A model generated the notes under the pieces. The model was not told the origin of the DNA. It did not search any database and saw only the letters and a list, made by a program, of their open reading frames with translations. From CBDHCC01 sp965219235 (GTDB lineage Bacteria > Pseudomonadota > Alphaproteobacteria > Sphingomonadales > Sphingomonadaceae): a DNA stretch of 64,000 nt. Below, one piece after another: positions 19,128 through 27,788 of the stretch. The position numbers were made by a program, and so were the translations under genes. The stretch spans positions 2,232,001-2,296,000 of the forward strand of contig OZ244721.1 of assembly GCA_965219235.1 (NCBI GenBank). The letters are read 5' to 3'. The stretch's first letter is position 1, and each line of letters begins with the position of its first letter.

Positions 19128-19399
19128 TCGACGTGGCATCATCCCTCCCCAGGCGGCCGGACGATCGCGAAAGCGGCGGGTGGAAAGTCACAAAGTTCAC
19201 ACAACGGTGCGGCGGGCTCAGAGCGAGGCTGTAGGACTTCGCGCGACGCTCCGATCGGCCGCGAGAGAGGACGCGACCCAGGAATCCTGGTGTCGTTCAA
19301 GGGGAATGCAAGGACGACCATCGCCACGATGGATAACCGATCTGGTTCTAAATGTCAACAACAATTTGAGTGTCGGAGGACACCGGATCGAACCGACCC

Positions 19400-19480
19400 C
19401 ATCGTCGCGGGCGCAGCGAAGCAGTCCAGGCCGGCGCGCGCGTATGGATCGCCGCGTCGCTTCGCTCCTCGCGACGACGA
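19400..19480. repeat. REP-like hairpin repeat, copy 3 of 3
   Basis: Same arm order as the copy at 19045, including GCGCAGCGAAGCAGTCCAGG on the left and CGCTTCGCTCCTCGCGACGA on the right. It lies just past the end of the HxlR-type gene and could act as a stabilising or terminating hairpin. Confidence 0.8.
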
Positions 19481-19501
19481 GCCGACGGGACATCGTTTCA
19501 C

Positions 19502-20437
19502 CTAGACGGCGGAGGCGCGCTCCGTGATCGTGAAGGACACGTCTTCCGGCGTGAGCGGCAGCCGGCATTCGGAACACACCACCTGCGGATCGAGCGGCTG
19601 TCCGCACGTCTTGTGCAGGAGCAGCACCGGCGGCCCCTCCGGCGAGACGTAATACCGATCGCCCCAGCGCATCAGCATCAGCAGCACGGGATAGTATTCG
19701 ACCCCCTTGCGCGTCACGCGATACTCGTTGCGCGGCGGGTTGGAGGGATAGGCGCGCTGGCGGATGACGCCGATCGACTGCAGCCAGTTGAGCCGCTCGG
19801 CCAGGATGTTGGTCGCGATCGCGGTGTCCTGGCGGATGTCGTCATAGCGATGGATGCCCGTGAAGATCGACCGCATGATCAGGCTGGCCCAGCGATCGCC
19901 CATGATCTGCGCGGCCTGGTCGAGCAGGCTGGTGGCGCCCTGCGCCGACTCGCGTTGCTGGCGGCGGCGGCTGTAGTGCGGTGCCATCCATCCGACGCCC
20001 GGCCCCTGCTCCCAGTCGACCTGGGTCGCGTCGATCGTGTCGCCGCAATGGCCGCAGGCGGGTTCGGGCCGGAACGGGCGGCCGCAGGGCCGATGCGTCA
20101 GGTCGACCGCGATCTTGCCGCTGCCGCCGCCCCAGCCCATTTCCCAGCGCAGCATCATCAGCGACGTCCAATAGACGTCGCGACCCTTCTCGCTCATCAC
20201 GTAGGAATGGCGCGGCGGGCTCTCGCAATAGAGGTGCTTTTCGAACAGCCCGGCCTCGACCAGCCGTTTCAGTCGGTCGCTGAGCAGCGCCTTGAGCAGG
20301 CCGGTGCGCGCGCGCAATTCGTCGAACCGGCGCGCTCCCAGCCAGCTCGCCTCCAGGATCAAGAGCGTCGGGGTGTCGCCGACGACGTCCAGGCTGCGCC
20401 AGATGGAACAGGTTCGGATCAGGACGGGGGCGTTCAT
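19502..20437 (-). CDS. Tandem double HxlR-type transcriptional regulator
   Basis: 311 aa containing two HxlR winged-helix domains in a row, roughly residues 5-100 and 165-260. Each has the RFDELR/RYDDIR helix and a wing with the PPRHSYVMSEKG / PPRNEYRVTRKG strand. Each half ends in a cysteine-rich tail (THRPCGR...CGHC and LHKTCGQ...CSEC) that could bind zinc. Normal HxlR proteins have about 110 residues and dimerise; this one seems to be a covalent dimer. It overlaps the MFS gene by 4 bp, so it probably controls that transport operon and perhaps the whole cluster. Confidence 0.9.
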   Translation of the reverse strand: MNAPVLIRTCSIWRSLDVVGDTPTLLILEASWLGARRFDELRARTGLLKALLSDRLKRLVEAGLFEKHLYCESPPRHSYVMSEKGRDVYWTSLMMLRWEMGWGGGSGKIAVDLTHRPCGRPFRPEPACGHCGDTIDATQVDWEQGPGVGWMAPHYSRRRQQRESAQGATSLLDQAAQIMGDRWASLIMRSIFTGIHRYDDIRQDTAIATNILAERLNWLQSIGVIRQRAYPSNPPRNEYRVTRKGVEYYPVLLMLMRWGDRYYVSPEGPPVLLLHKTCGQPLDPQVVCSECRLPLTPEDVSFTITERASAV

Positions 20438-21672
20438 GCGGTCCGGCGCTTAGCATGCCTTGCCGCCACGAAAAACAACACCGCGCCCACGGCATAGCCG
20501 GCGGGCGCGACGATCGCCATCGCGTAGCGGATGCCGTCGCCGCCGGGGAACAGCCTGTCGCCCAGGATCGCGGTGACGCTGGGTCCGAAGCCGATCCCGA
20601 TGCCGTTGATGACGAAGACATAGACCGCCGCGATCGTGGCGCGCATTCCCCCGGGGGCCAGCTGCTGCAACACCGACGGCGCGGCGCCGACCACGCTGGC
20701 GGCGGCGGCGAAGAAGATCACGAAGGCGACGCCGAGCGCCCACAGCGACGGCACCAGCGGATAGCAGGCGGCGGCGATCACCGCGATCGCCGTCGCCGCC
20801 CCGGCGAAGCGCAGTCGCGCGGGCGGCGCGCCGCCGCCGATGCGGTCCATCGCAATCCCTCCCCCGACCATGCCGATCAGGCCGCCCAGGATCAGCAGGC
20901 CGCCCGACAGATAGCCCGCCTGATCGACCGGCAGTGCGAAGCTGCGGATCAGCATCGCGGGCAGCCAGCTGACCGACCCCAGCACCGCCACGTTGACCGC
21001 CGCGACCGCGCCGAAGATCGACCAGAAGAAGCCCGCGTGGGCCCGCAGATGCGCGACGACGGCGCCGATCGGCACGACGGCCGGGATCGCGCCCACCCGG
21101 TGACGCGGGTCGGGGATGAACAGGAACAGCAGCGCCACCGCGAGCCCCGGCAGACCGGCGATGACGAAGGCGAACTGCCAGGGGCGAAGCGCTCCCATGA
21201 ACGGCACCGCCACACCCTGGGCGTTGGCGACCAGCGCCACCACCGCGCCGCCGATCATGAAGGCGAGCCCGGCCCCCACCGCCGAGCCGAGGCCGAAGAT
21301 GCCCATCGCCAGGCCGAGTCGGCGGCGCGGGAAACTGTCGTTGATGATCGAATAGGCGGCGGGCGAGAGCACCGCCTCTCCGACACCGACGCCCATCCGC
21401 GCGACGAACAGCCCGGCGAAGCTGGTCGCCCAGCCGCAGGCCATCGTCATCACGCTCCACATGGCGATCCCGGCCGCGATCGCGCGCCCGCGATGGACGC
21501 GATCGACCAGGCGCCCGATCGGGATCGCGGCGATGGTGAAGAACAGCGCGAAGGCCAGCCCCTGCAGCAGGCTGATCTGGGTGTCGGTGATGTCCAGGTC
21601 GCGCTTGATGCTCTCGACCAGCAGCCCGATGATCATCCGGTCGACGAACGACAGGATGTACGCCGCGAACAA
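20434..21672 (-). CDS. MFS transporter
   Basis: At least 412 aa with 12 predicted membrane segments. The motif between TM2 and TM3 (PIGRLVDRVHRGR) and GVGVGEAVLSPAAYSII are typical of the Spinster-like MFS branch common in sphingomonads. The annotated start is a TTG at 21672 inside the first membrane helix. The frame is open upstream to about 21741 with A-W-L-T-L-A-A-L before it, but shows no ATG or GTG, so the true start is uncertain. Its role is probably uptake or efflux of the cluster's substrate. Confidence 0.85.
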   Translation of the reverse strand: MFAAYILSFVDRMIIGLLVESIKRDLDITDTQISLLQGLAFALFFTIAAIPIGRLVDRVHRGRAIAAGIAMWSVMTMACGWATSFAGLFVARMGVGVGEAVLSPAAYSIINDSFPRRRLGLAMGIFGLGSAVGAGLAFMIGGAVVALVANAQGVAVPFMGALRPWQFAFVIAGLPGLAVALLFLFIPDPRHRVGAIPAVVPIGAVVAHLRAHAGFFWSIFGAVAAVNVAVLGSVSWLPAMLIRSFALPVDQAGYLSGGLLILGGLIGMVGGGIAMDRIGGGAPPARLRFAGAATAIAVIAAACYPLVPSLWALGVAFVIFFAAAASVVGAAPSVLQQLAPGGMRATIAAVYVFVINGIGIGFGPSVTAILGDRLFPGGDGIRYAMAIVAPAGYAVGAVLFFVAARHAKRRTA

Positions 21673-21736
21673 GGCGGCGAGCGTCAGCCAGGCGAGAACG
21701 GGGGCGGGACGCGTGCCGGCACCGGCGCGGTCCGGA

Positions 21737-22216
21737 TCAGAAATCCTCCCCCACTCCCATCGCCTCGAGCAGTTCGGCGCGGTCGTAATACTCGCGCCAC
21801 ACCTTCACCTTGCCGCCCTCGATCTCCAGCACGCCGACCACGGGCACGGACCCGGCGTGCCCCTTGAAGGTGAAGTTGTCGGTGCGTTCCAGGAACACCG
21901 TGTCGCCGACCACGGCGATGGTGCGCGGCTTGATCTCCATGTGGGTCGCGTTGTCGACCAGGAACTTGATCCGGGGCCGGATGGTCTCGCGGCCCACGAT
22001 CGGGTCGATCATCATCGAATGCAGCACGCCGTCCTCGGTGAAGAGGTCGGCGATCCGGTCGCCGTCGCGCGCGTTCCACGCGGCGATCATCTCCTCGACG
22101 ACGGCGATATTGGGATTCTCGCTCACGGCCTTCTCCTGCGTCGCCGGAGCGGCGGCGATGGCGGCCGCCAGAGGGACCGCCGCGGCCACCGCCAGCCCCA
22201 TCCACTTGCCGCCCAT
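21737..22216 (-). CDS. Exported limonene-epoxide-hydrolase-like (NTF2-fold) protein
   Basis: 159 aa with a signal peptide (GLAVAAAVPLAAAIAAAP). The fold begins IAVVEEMIAAWNARDGDRIADLF and has the paired motifs ERTDNF and KVWREYYD. In limonene-1,2-epoxide hydrolases an Arg-x-Asp pair and a further Asp after Trp-Arg form the active site; here Arg-Thr-Asp is present but the last position reads Glu. Activity on an epoxide is therefore uncertain. It heads the operon with the MFS and HxlR genes, divergent from the dioxygenase gene. Confidence 0.75.
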   Translation of the reverse strand: MGGKWMGLAVAAAVPLAAAIAAAPATQEKAVSENPNIAVVEEMIAAWNARDGDRIADLFTEDGVLHSMMIDPIVGRETIRPRIKFLVDNATHMEIKPRTIAVVGDTVFLERTDNFTFKGHAGSVPVVGVLEIEGGKVKVWREYYDRAELLEAMGVGEDF

Positions 22217-22236
22217 CGCACCCTCCAGGTATTGTT

Positions 22237-22244
22237 ATGAAAGT
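22237..22244 (+). promoter_or_regulatory. ATGAAAGT motif, copy 2
   Basis: Context ATTGTTATGAAAGTAACTTG, with flanking GTTA/TAAC arms. It lies 21 bp upstream of the minus-strand gene at 22216 and about 115 bp upstream of the dioxygenase at 22361. Confidence 0.45.
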
Positions 22245-22360
22245 AACTTGTGAAGCCCAGTTTGATCCACGTCAAGGCAGCTTCGACCAAACTTGCGTTA
22301 TCGGACCAACTCGGGGTATGACGATGGCGTGTCTCTGTGTCTCCGAGGACCGCGATTCCC

Positions 22361-23860
22361 ATGCAAGTCGAAACACTTCCGCCGATCCGCACGACCCTGA
22401 AGCCGTCGAACCATCCGTATCTCAACGGCGCCTGGACTCCGCAGCACCAGGAGGTGAACGCGACCGAGCTCGACGTGATCGAAGGGGCGATCCCGACCGA
22501 CATCGACGGCATCTACCTGCGCAACACCGAGAACCAAATCCATCAGCCGCTGGGCCGCCATCACCCCTTCGACGGCGACGGGATGCTGCACCAGATCAGC
22601 TTCCGGGACGGCGTGGCCACCTATCGCAACCGCTTCATCCGCACGCGCTGTTTCCAGGCCGAACAGGATGCCGGCGGGTCCCTCTGGGGCGGTCTGGCGG
22701 ACATGCCCGACGTGTCGCGGCGGCCGGGGTTCGGCGCGCATGGCGGGCTCAAGGATTCCGCGTCGACCGACGTGATCGTCCATGCGGGCAAAGCGATCGC
22801 GACCTTCTATCAGTGCGGCGAAGGCTATGTCGTGGATCCGGAGACGCTCGAGACCGAGGGGGTCGCGCCGTGGGTGCCCCTCGACGGGATCTCTGCCCAT
22901 CCGAAGGTCGACGAGGCGACCGGCGAACTGCTGTTCTTCAACTACAGCAAGCACGCGCCCTACATGCATTACGGCGTGGTCGACGCGGCGGGCCGGCGGA
23001 CCCACTACATCCCGGTCCCGCTGCCGGGACCGCGACTGCCGCACGACATGATCTTCTCGGAGAACTGGTCGATCCTGAACGACATGCCGGTGTTCTGGGA
23101 CGAGGAGCTGCTCGAGAGCCGCAATATGCATGCCGTCCGGTTGCACAAGGATCTGCCGGCGCGGTTCGCGCTGATCCCGCGCCATGGTGCGACCGAGGAC
23201 ATCCGGTGGTTCGAAGCGTCGCCGACCTACGTGCTGCACTTCCTCAACGCCTATGAGGAGGGCGACGAGGTGATCGTCGACGGCTATTTCCAGGAGAACC
23301 CGACTCCCCGGCCCGCGCCCGACGCGGGCGAGCACGGGCACATGATGGCGTATCTCGACGGACACGCGATGCGCACCCGGCTGCACCGCTGGCGCTTCAA
23401 CCTGGCCGACGGGACGACGACGGAGGAACGGCTCGACGACCGCACGGTCGAGTTCGGGATGATCAACCAGACGTTCGCCGGCAGGAAATACCGCTATGCC
23501 TACTCGACCGTCGCCAAGCCCGGCTGGTTCCTGTTCGAGGGGTTCGTGAAGCACGATCTGGACACCGGCGAGGCGATCGAGCTGACACTCGAGCGCGGCC
23601 AGTACGCCTCGGAGGCGCCGTTCGCGCCGCGCATCGGGGCCACGGACGAGGACGACGGTTATCTGGTGAGCTTCATCATCGACGAGAATCGCGGCACGTC
23701 GGAGTGCATCCTGATCGACGCGAAAAAATTCGCGGATGGGCCCGTATGCCGAATCGCCCTGCCCCACAAACTGTCGAGCGGGACGCACGCCCACTGGGTC
23801 GATCGCCCGACGCTCGACGCCGCGAGGGCGGCGCGGGTCGCGGCGGCGGGGATGACCTGA
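22361..23860 (+). CDS. Carotenoid/stilbene cleavage dioxygenase (RPE65 family)
   Basis: 499 aa, usual length. The seven-bladed propeller places four iron-binding histidines at His180 (ISAHPKVD), His228 (PHDMIFSE), His293 (VLHFLNAYEEGD) and His476 (SGTHAHWV); all are present, so it should be active. Family members split a C=C bond of carotenoids, apocarotenoids or lignin-type stilbenes with O2, giving two aldehydes. The ATG at 22361 is preferred over an upstream GTG at 22337 because GAGGAC lies about 10 bases before it. It is transcribed alone, divergent from the epoxide-hydrolase-like gene. It gives the best hint about the cluster's substrate class. Confidence 0.92.
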   Translation: MQVETLPPIRTTLKPSNHPYLNGAWTPQHQEVNATELDVIEGAIPTDIDGIYLRNTENQIHQPLGRHHPFDGDGMLHQISFRDGVATYRNRFIRTRCFQAEQDAGGSLWGGLADMPDVSRRPGFGAHGGLKDSASTDVIVHAGKAIATFYQCGEGYVVDPETLETEGVAPWVPLDGISAHPKVDEATGELLFFNYSKHAPYMHYGVVDAAGRRTHYIPVPLPGPRLPHDMIFSENWSILNDMPVFWDEELLESRNMHAVRLHKDLPARFALIPRHGATEDIRWFEASPTYVLHFLNAYEEGDEVIVDGYFQENPTPRPAPDAGEHGHMMAYLDGHAMRTRLHRWRFNLADGTTTEERLDDRTVEFGMINQTFAGRKYRYAYSTVAKPGWFLFEGFVKHDLDTGEAIELTLERGQYASEAPFAPRIGATDEDDGYLVSFIIDENRGTSECILIDAKKFADGPVCRIALPHKLSSGTHAHWVDRPTLDAARAARVAAAGMT

Positions 23861-23861
23861 G

Positions 23862-25514
23862 CTAGAGCCGGTCCAGCACCATGGCGCGCAGTTCGCCGCG
23901 CACCACCTTGTTCATCGGATTGCGCGGCAGCCGCTCGACCACGACGAGCCGCTGGGGACGCTTGAAGATCGCGACGTCCCGCGCGGCGAGCCAGTCGGTC
24001 ACGTCGGAGAGTTCGGGCGTGGCACCCGGCGCCCCGACCACCGCGACCGCGATCCGCTCGCCCAGGACCTCGTCGGGGATGCCGACCGTCGCGGCCTCCG
24101 CCACGTTGGGCAGCCCCACGAGCAGATCGTCGATCTCGGCGGGCGACACGTTGATCCCGCCGCGCACGATGATCTCCTTCGATCGACCCACGAAGCGGTA
24201 GAACTGGTCGCGGTCGCCCGCGATCTCGAACAGGTCGCCCGTCCGGAAGAAACCCTGGTCGTCGAACGCCGCTGCGGTAAGTTCGGGCGAGCGCCAATAT
24301 CCGCTGAAGGTGGCGCCGCCGGCGATGCGGAGTTCGCCCGGCTGTCCCGGCCCGGTGATCTCGGCGTCCGCGTCGTCCACCAATCGCGTGCGGATCACGC
24401 GGTGGATGAGGCCGGGCCAGTCCTGACCTTCGGCCCCCAAGCGCGGGAAGAAGCGCGCGCGGTCGGCGCGGTCCGGCACGGTGTGCTCGCTCGAGAACAG
24501 GCTCGCCCCCTCGTTCGATCCGAAGATGTTGGTGACCGCGATCCCGCGCTCCGCCCAGCCCTCGATCAGCCAGGGCGACAGCGGCGCCGACCCCGATCCG
24601 ACCGCGCGCAGGCTGGTGAGGTCGACCCCGGCCATCAGCCGCGGCTGTTTGAGCAAGGCGGTCAGCACCGCGGGCGGCGCGATCGTGTAGCTGACGCGCT
24701 CGGCCTCGATCTGCGCCAGGAAGACGCCGAGGTCGAAGGGATGGTGCAGCACCAGCTTCGTCGCGAGCCGCAGCCACGGCATGACCAGCCCGCCGATCGA
24801 GCCGATGTTCACGAGCGGAAACGGATTGAGCAGCACGTCGCCCGCGACCATGCCGGTCCCCTCGATCACCATATCGGCATTGAGGGTCCAGTGGTTGTGG
24901 TCGCGCGGCACGCCCTTGGGCCGCGCCTCGGTGCCCGATGTCCAGCAGATCGTCAGGACCTCGCCGCCGACGGCGGAGGGGGCCGTCGCGACGACGGCGG
25001 GGGCGGCCACATCGGAGCGCAGGTCATCGAACAGCAGCACGCTCAGACCCGGCCGATCCGCCGCCAGCGCACCTGCCATGCTGGCGTGATCGAACCCGCC
25101 AAAGCGCGGCAGCGTGACGAAGGCGCGTGGAGTGGTCCGATCCAGGATATGGCCGAGCTCGTGCGCGCGATAGGGCATCGCCACCGGCGACAGGATGAGA
25201 CCCAACCGCGCGCAGGCGAGGAACAGCAGCACGGCATCGGTCGTGTTGGGAAGCTGCGCGACCACGACATCGTCCTTGCCCAGACCCCGCCCGGCCAGCG
25301 CGGCGGCGAGCGAGTCGACCCGCTCGCCGACCTGCCGCCAGCTCAGCCGCTCGGGCGCGCGTCCATCGAGCGTCGCCCGGTTGACGGGATCAACCAGGGC
25401 CTCCGCGTCGCCGCCGCGCTCGATGGCGTGACGCAGCACGGAGTCGACGCCGTCGCCGCTCCACCAGCCACGCTCCTCATAGTCGCGCACCCGCGCCTCG
25501 GGGGTCAGGAACAT
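23862..25514 (-). CDS. Acyl-CoA synthetase (AMP-forming)
   Basis: 550 aa. The AMP-binding P-loop is CWTSGTEARPKGV, FGSNEG is the A5 region, TGDLFEI the A7 aspartate, GRSKEIIVRGGINVSPAEI the hinge, and PMNKVVR carries the catalytic lysine. It activates a carboxylic acid (aromatic, cyclic or fatty) to its CoA thioester. Closest in style to cyclohexanecarboxylate- or dihydroxybenzoate-activating enzymes. Divergent from the reductase/thiolase operon at 25606, with an ATGAAAGT motif between them. Confidence 0.9.
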   Translation of the reverse strand: MFLTPEARVRDYEERGWWSGDGVDSVLRHAIERGGDAEALVDPVNRATLDGRAPERLSWRQVGERVDSLAAALAGRGLGKDDVVVAQLPNTTDAVLLFLACARLGLILSPVAMPYRAHELGHILDRTTPRAFVTLPRFGGFDHASMAGALAADRPGLSVLLFDDLRSDVAAPAVVATAPSAVGGEVLTICWTSGTEARPKGVPRDHNHWTLNADMVIEGTGMVAGDVLLNPFPLVNIGSIGGLVMPWLRLATKLVLHHPFDLGVFLAQIEAERVSYTIAPPAVLTALLKQPRLMAGVDLTSLRAVGSGSAPLSPWLIEGWAERGIAVTNIFGSNEGASLFSSEHTVPDRADRARFFPRLGAEGQDWPGLIHRVIRTRLVDDADAEITGPGQPGELRIAGGATFSGYWRSPELTAAAFDDQGFFRTGDLFEIAGDRDQFYRFVGRSKEIIVRGGINVSPAEIDDLLVGLPNVAEAATVGIPDEVLGERIAVAVVGAPGATPELSDVTDWLAARDVAIFKRPQRLVVVERLPRNPMNKVVRGELRAMVLDRL

Positions 25515-25538
25515 GGGCCGTCATCCTCTCGTCTAGTG

Positions 25539-25546
25539 ACTTTCAT
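25539..25546 (-). promoter_or_regulatory. ATGAAAGT motif, copy 3
   Basis: On the minus strand in the context GTACATTTATGAAAGTCAC, 25 bp upstream of the CoA ligase (25514) and 60 bp upstream of the divergent reductase gene (25606). Confidence 0.45.
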
Positions 25547-25605
25547 AAATGTACTGACACGGCGCGGCAAGTTGGCTAGCCACGGTCGCGACCAAGGAGG
25601 GGCGA

Positions 25606-26649
25606 ATGGCGCGTGTCATCCAGTGGGCGACGGGATCGATGGGCAGGACGGCGTTGCGCCGGATCATCGACGCGCCCGCCCACGATCTGGTCGGCGCGTA
25701 CGTCTATGGCGCGAAGAAGGCGGGCCGCGACGCGGGCGCGCTCGCCCGGCGCGCGGACATCGGGGTGACGGCGACGAACGATCGAGGCGCGATCCTGGCG
25801 CTCGACGCCGACATCGTGCTGCACACCCCCCGGATCACCCTGCCCTATGACGGCTTGGTCGATGATGTCGTGGCACTGCTCGAGTCCGGCAAGAACGTGG
25901 TGTCGACGGCGGGCTTCCACTGGCCGGACGCGCACGGCGAGGCTTATGCCGCCCGGCTGCGCGAAGCCGCCGAGCGCGGTGGCGCGACGCTGGCCGGCGT
26001 GGGCGTCAATCCGGGGCTGATCGTCGAACGCATCGCGCTCGCGGCGACCGCGATGAGCCACGAGCTCACCCGCGTGTCGGTGTTCGAGACGGTCGATGCG
26101 TCGAACATGCGGAGCCCCGACTTCGTGTTCGGGCTGATGGGCCTCGACACCGATCCGGCCGAGCGCGACATCCGCGAGGGGCCGCTCGCGACGCTCTATG
26201 GCGCGCTGTTCTCGGAGGTGCTGCACTTCGCCGCCGCCGAGCTCGGAACGCGGGTGACGCGGATCGACCCCGATCACCGGCTGACGCTCGCGCCGCGCGA
26301 ACTCGCGACCGCCGCCGGGCCGATCCGCCAAGGCCATGTCGCCGCGACCGAGTGGCGATGGACGGCGCGCACCGCCGCCGGGCCGGAGCTGTTGCTGTCG
26401 ATCCTGTGGACCGCCGACCCGACGCTGCACGGCGGGGACCGGCTCGGGCACTGGACGATCGCGATCGACGGGCGGCCGACGATCCGGATGACCCTCGACA
26501 TCGAAGAGGCCGATCCGGCTCTGCCGCCCGCGCGCGCGCTGACCGACGCCGTCGTCGCGGTCGCCGTCAACGCGATCCCGGACGTCATCGCCGCGCCGCC
26601 CGGCCTGTTCGCCTATCATCCGCCGAGCGCGTGGCGCGCGCCGGCATGA
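25606..26649 (+). CDS. Dihydrodipicolinate-reductase-like NAD(P)-binding protein
   Basis: 347 aa. The N-terminal Rossmann motif is WATGSMGRTALRRI; the central segment GVGVNPGLIVERIAL and the helix VDASNMRSPDF are those of the family that includes 2,4-diaminopentanoate dehydrogenase and many actinobacterial and sphingomonad catabolic proteins. It should be an NAD(P)-dependent oxidoreductase; the substrate is not known. Its stop overlaps the thiolase ATG by 4 bp, and it heads a four-gene operon. Confidence 0.85.
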   Translation: MARVIQWATGSMGRTALRRIIDAPAHDLVGAYVYGAKKAGRDAGALARRADIGVTATNDRGAILALDADIVLHTPRITLPYDGLVDDVVALLESGKNVVSTAGFHWPDAHGEAYAARLREAAERGGATLAGVGVNPGLIVERIALAATAMSHELTRVSVFETVDASNMRSPDFVFGLMGLDTDPAERDIREGPLATLYGALFSEVLHFAAAELGTRVTRIDPDHRLTLAPRELATAAGPIRQGHVAATEWRWTARTAAGPELLLSILWTADPTLHGGDRLGHWTIAIDGRPTIRMTLDIEEADPALPPARALTDAVVAVAVNAIPDVIAAPPGLFAYHPPSAWRAPA

Positions 26650-27788
26650 CCGTGTTCCTGCACGACGCGGTCCGCACTCCGCGCGGCAAGGCCAAGCCGG
26701 ACGGCGCGCTGGCGGGCGAGACGCCGCACGGGCTGGTGGCGCAACTGGTCGACGCGATCGCCCGGCGCGGCCACGATCCGCGCGCGGCCGACCTGCTGAC
26801 GCTGGGCTGTGTCGGGCAGGTCGGCGCGCAGGGCGGGCACATCGGCATGGTCGCGAAACTCGCCGCCGGGCTGCGCGACGGGACGGTCGTCCACACGCTC
26901 AACAACTTCTGCGCGTCGGGCCTGACGGCGATCGGACAGGCGGCGAACGCGATTGTGGCGGGGCAGGCCGACAGCGCGCTGGCCGGGGGCGTCGAGATGA
27001 TGTCGCGCGTGCCGTTCATGGCCGACGCGGCCGAGTATTACGAGGCGACGGAGTTCGACCCGTCGCGACGCTACATCCCGGTGGGGCTCGCGGCCGACCT
27101 GCTCGCGGAACGGGAGGGGCTGACGCGCGCGGAACTCGACGCCTGCGCCGAACGCTCGCAACGGCTGGCCGCGGCGGCCGAACGGAACCCGGCCTGGAAC
27201 GCGAGCCGGATCCCCGTCGGCGGGTTGACGCATGAGGAAGCGGTTCGGGAGATCGATGCGGAGCGGCTGGCGGCGCTGCCGACCGCATTCGCCGACTGGG
27301 GCGCGCGCTATGCCGCCGCGCTGGATGCTCCTGCCGTCCACCATCTGACCGTGGCGCACGCCCCGCCGATGGTCGACGGTGCCGCGCTCGCGCTGCTGAG
27401 CGCCAGTCCTCAGGGCGCACGGGCGCGCATCCGGGGCTTCGCCGAGGCCGGGGGCGATCCGCGCGAGTCGCTGACCGCCGGCTTCACCGCTATGGACGCT
27501 GCGCTCGCACGGGCCGGCGTGACGCTCGCCGACATGGATCGGATCGAGTTCATGGAGGCGTTCGCGGTGGTGATCGCGAAGTTCCTGCGCGACTGGCCGG
27601 TCGATCCGGGGCGGGTCAACGTGTCGGGGGGGCATCTGGCGAAGGGGCACCCGATGGGCGCGACCGGCGCGATCCTGACCTCGACCCTGCTGGACGTGCT
27701 CGACGAATGCGGCGGGACGCTCGGGCTGGTCGTGGCCACCGGCGCGCAGGGGGTGGGCGCGGCGATGGTGGTGGAGAGGATCGCGTGA
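26646..27788 (+). CDS. Thiolase (acetyl-CoA acetyltransferase family) lacking the second catalytic cysteine motif
   Basis: 380 aa from the ATG at 26646; the longer open frame upstream is a shadow of the preceding gene. Cys89 (LNNFCASG) is the acyl-accepting nucleophile and GGHLAKGHPMGATG holds the catalytic histidine. The C-terminal motif, normally C-x-G-x-G-x-G, reads GLVVATGAQGVG, with no cysteine and two residues fewer. Such a protein might still cleave thioesters with a different base or use another partner. It follows the reductase and precedes the NMO-like gene, joined by 4-bp overlaps on both sides. Confidence 0.88.
   Translation: MTVFLHDAVRTPRGKAKPDGALAGETPHGLVAQLVDAIARRGHDPRAADLLTLGCVGQVGAQGGHIGMVAKLAAGLRDGTVVHTLNNFCASGLTAIGQAANAIVAGQADSALAGGVEMMSRVPFMADAAEYYEATEFDPSRRYIPVGLAADLLAEREGLTRAELDACAERSQRLAAAAERNPAWNASRIPVGGLTHEEAVREIDAERLAALPTAFADWGARYAAALDAPAVHHLTVAHAPPMVDGAALALLSASPQGARARIRGFAEAGGDPRESLTAGFTAMDAALARAGVTLADMDRIEFMEAFAVVIAKFLRDWPVDPGRVNVSGGHLAKGHPMGATGAILTSTLLDVLDECGGTLGLVVATGAQGVGAAMVVERIA

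Larger units (their letters stand above)
18962..19501. other. Intergenic region with promoter area and two hairpin repeats
   Basis: No credible gene is seen in these 540 bases. The left end holds the probable promoter of the SDR operon with the ATGAAAGT motif at 18991. Two REP-like elements lie at 19045-19127 and 19400-19480. The open frames across it are repeat-derived and lack ribosome sites. Confidence 0.7.

Noticed and set aside
19045..19480. CRISPR array or attachment sites
   Set aside because: Only two copies with internal inverted arms and no regular spacers; a REP-like element fits better.
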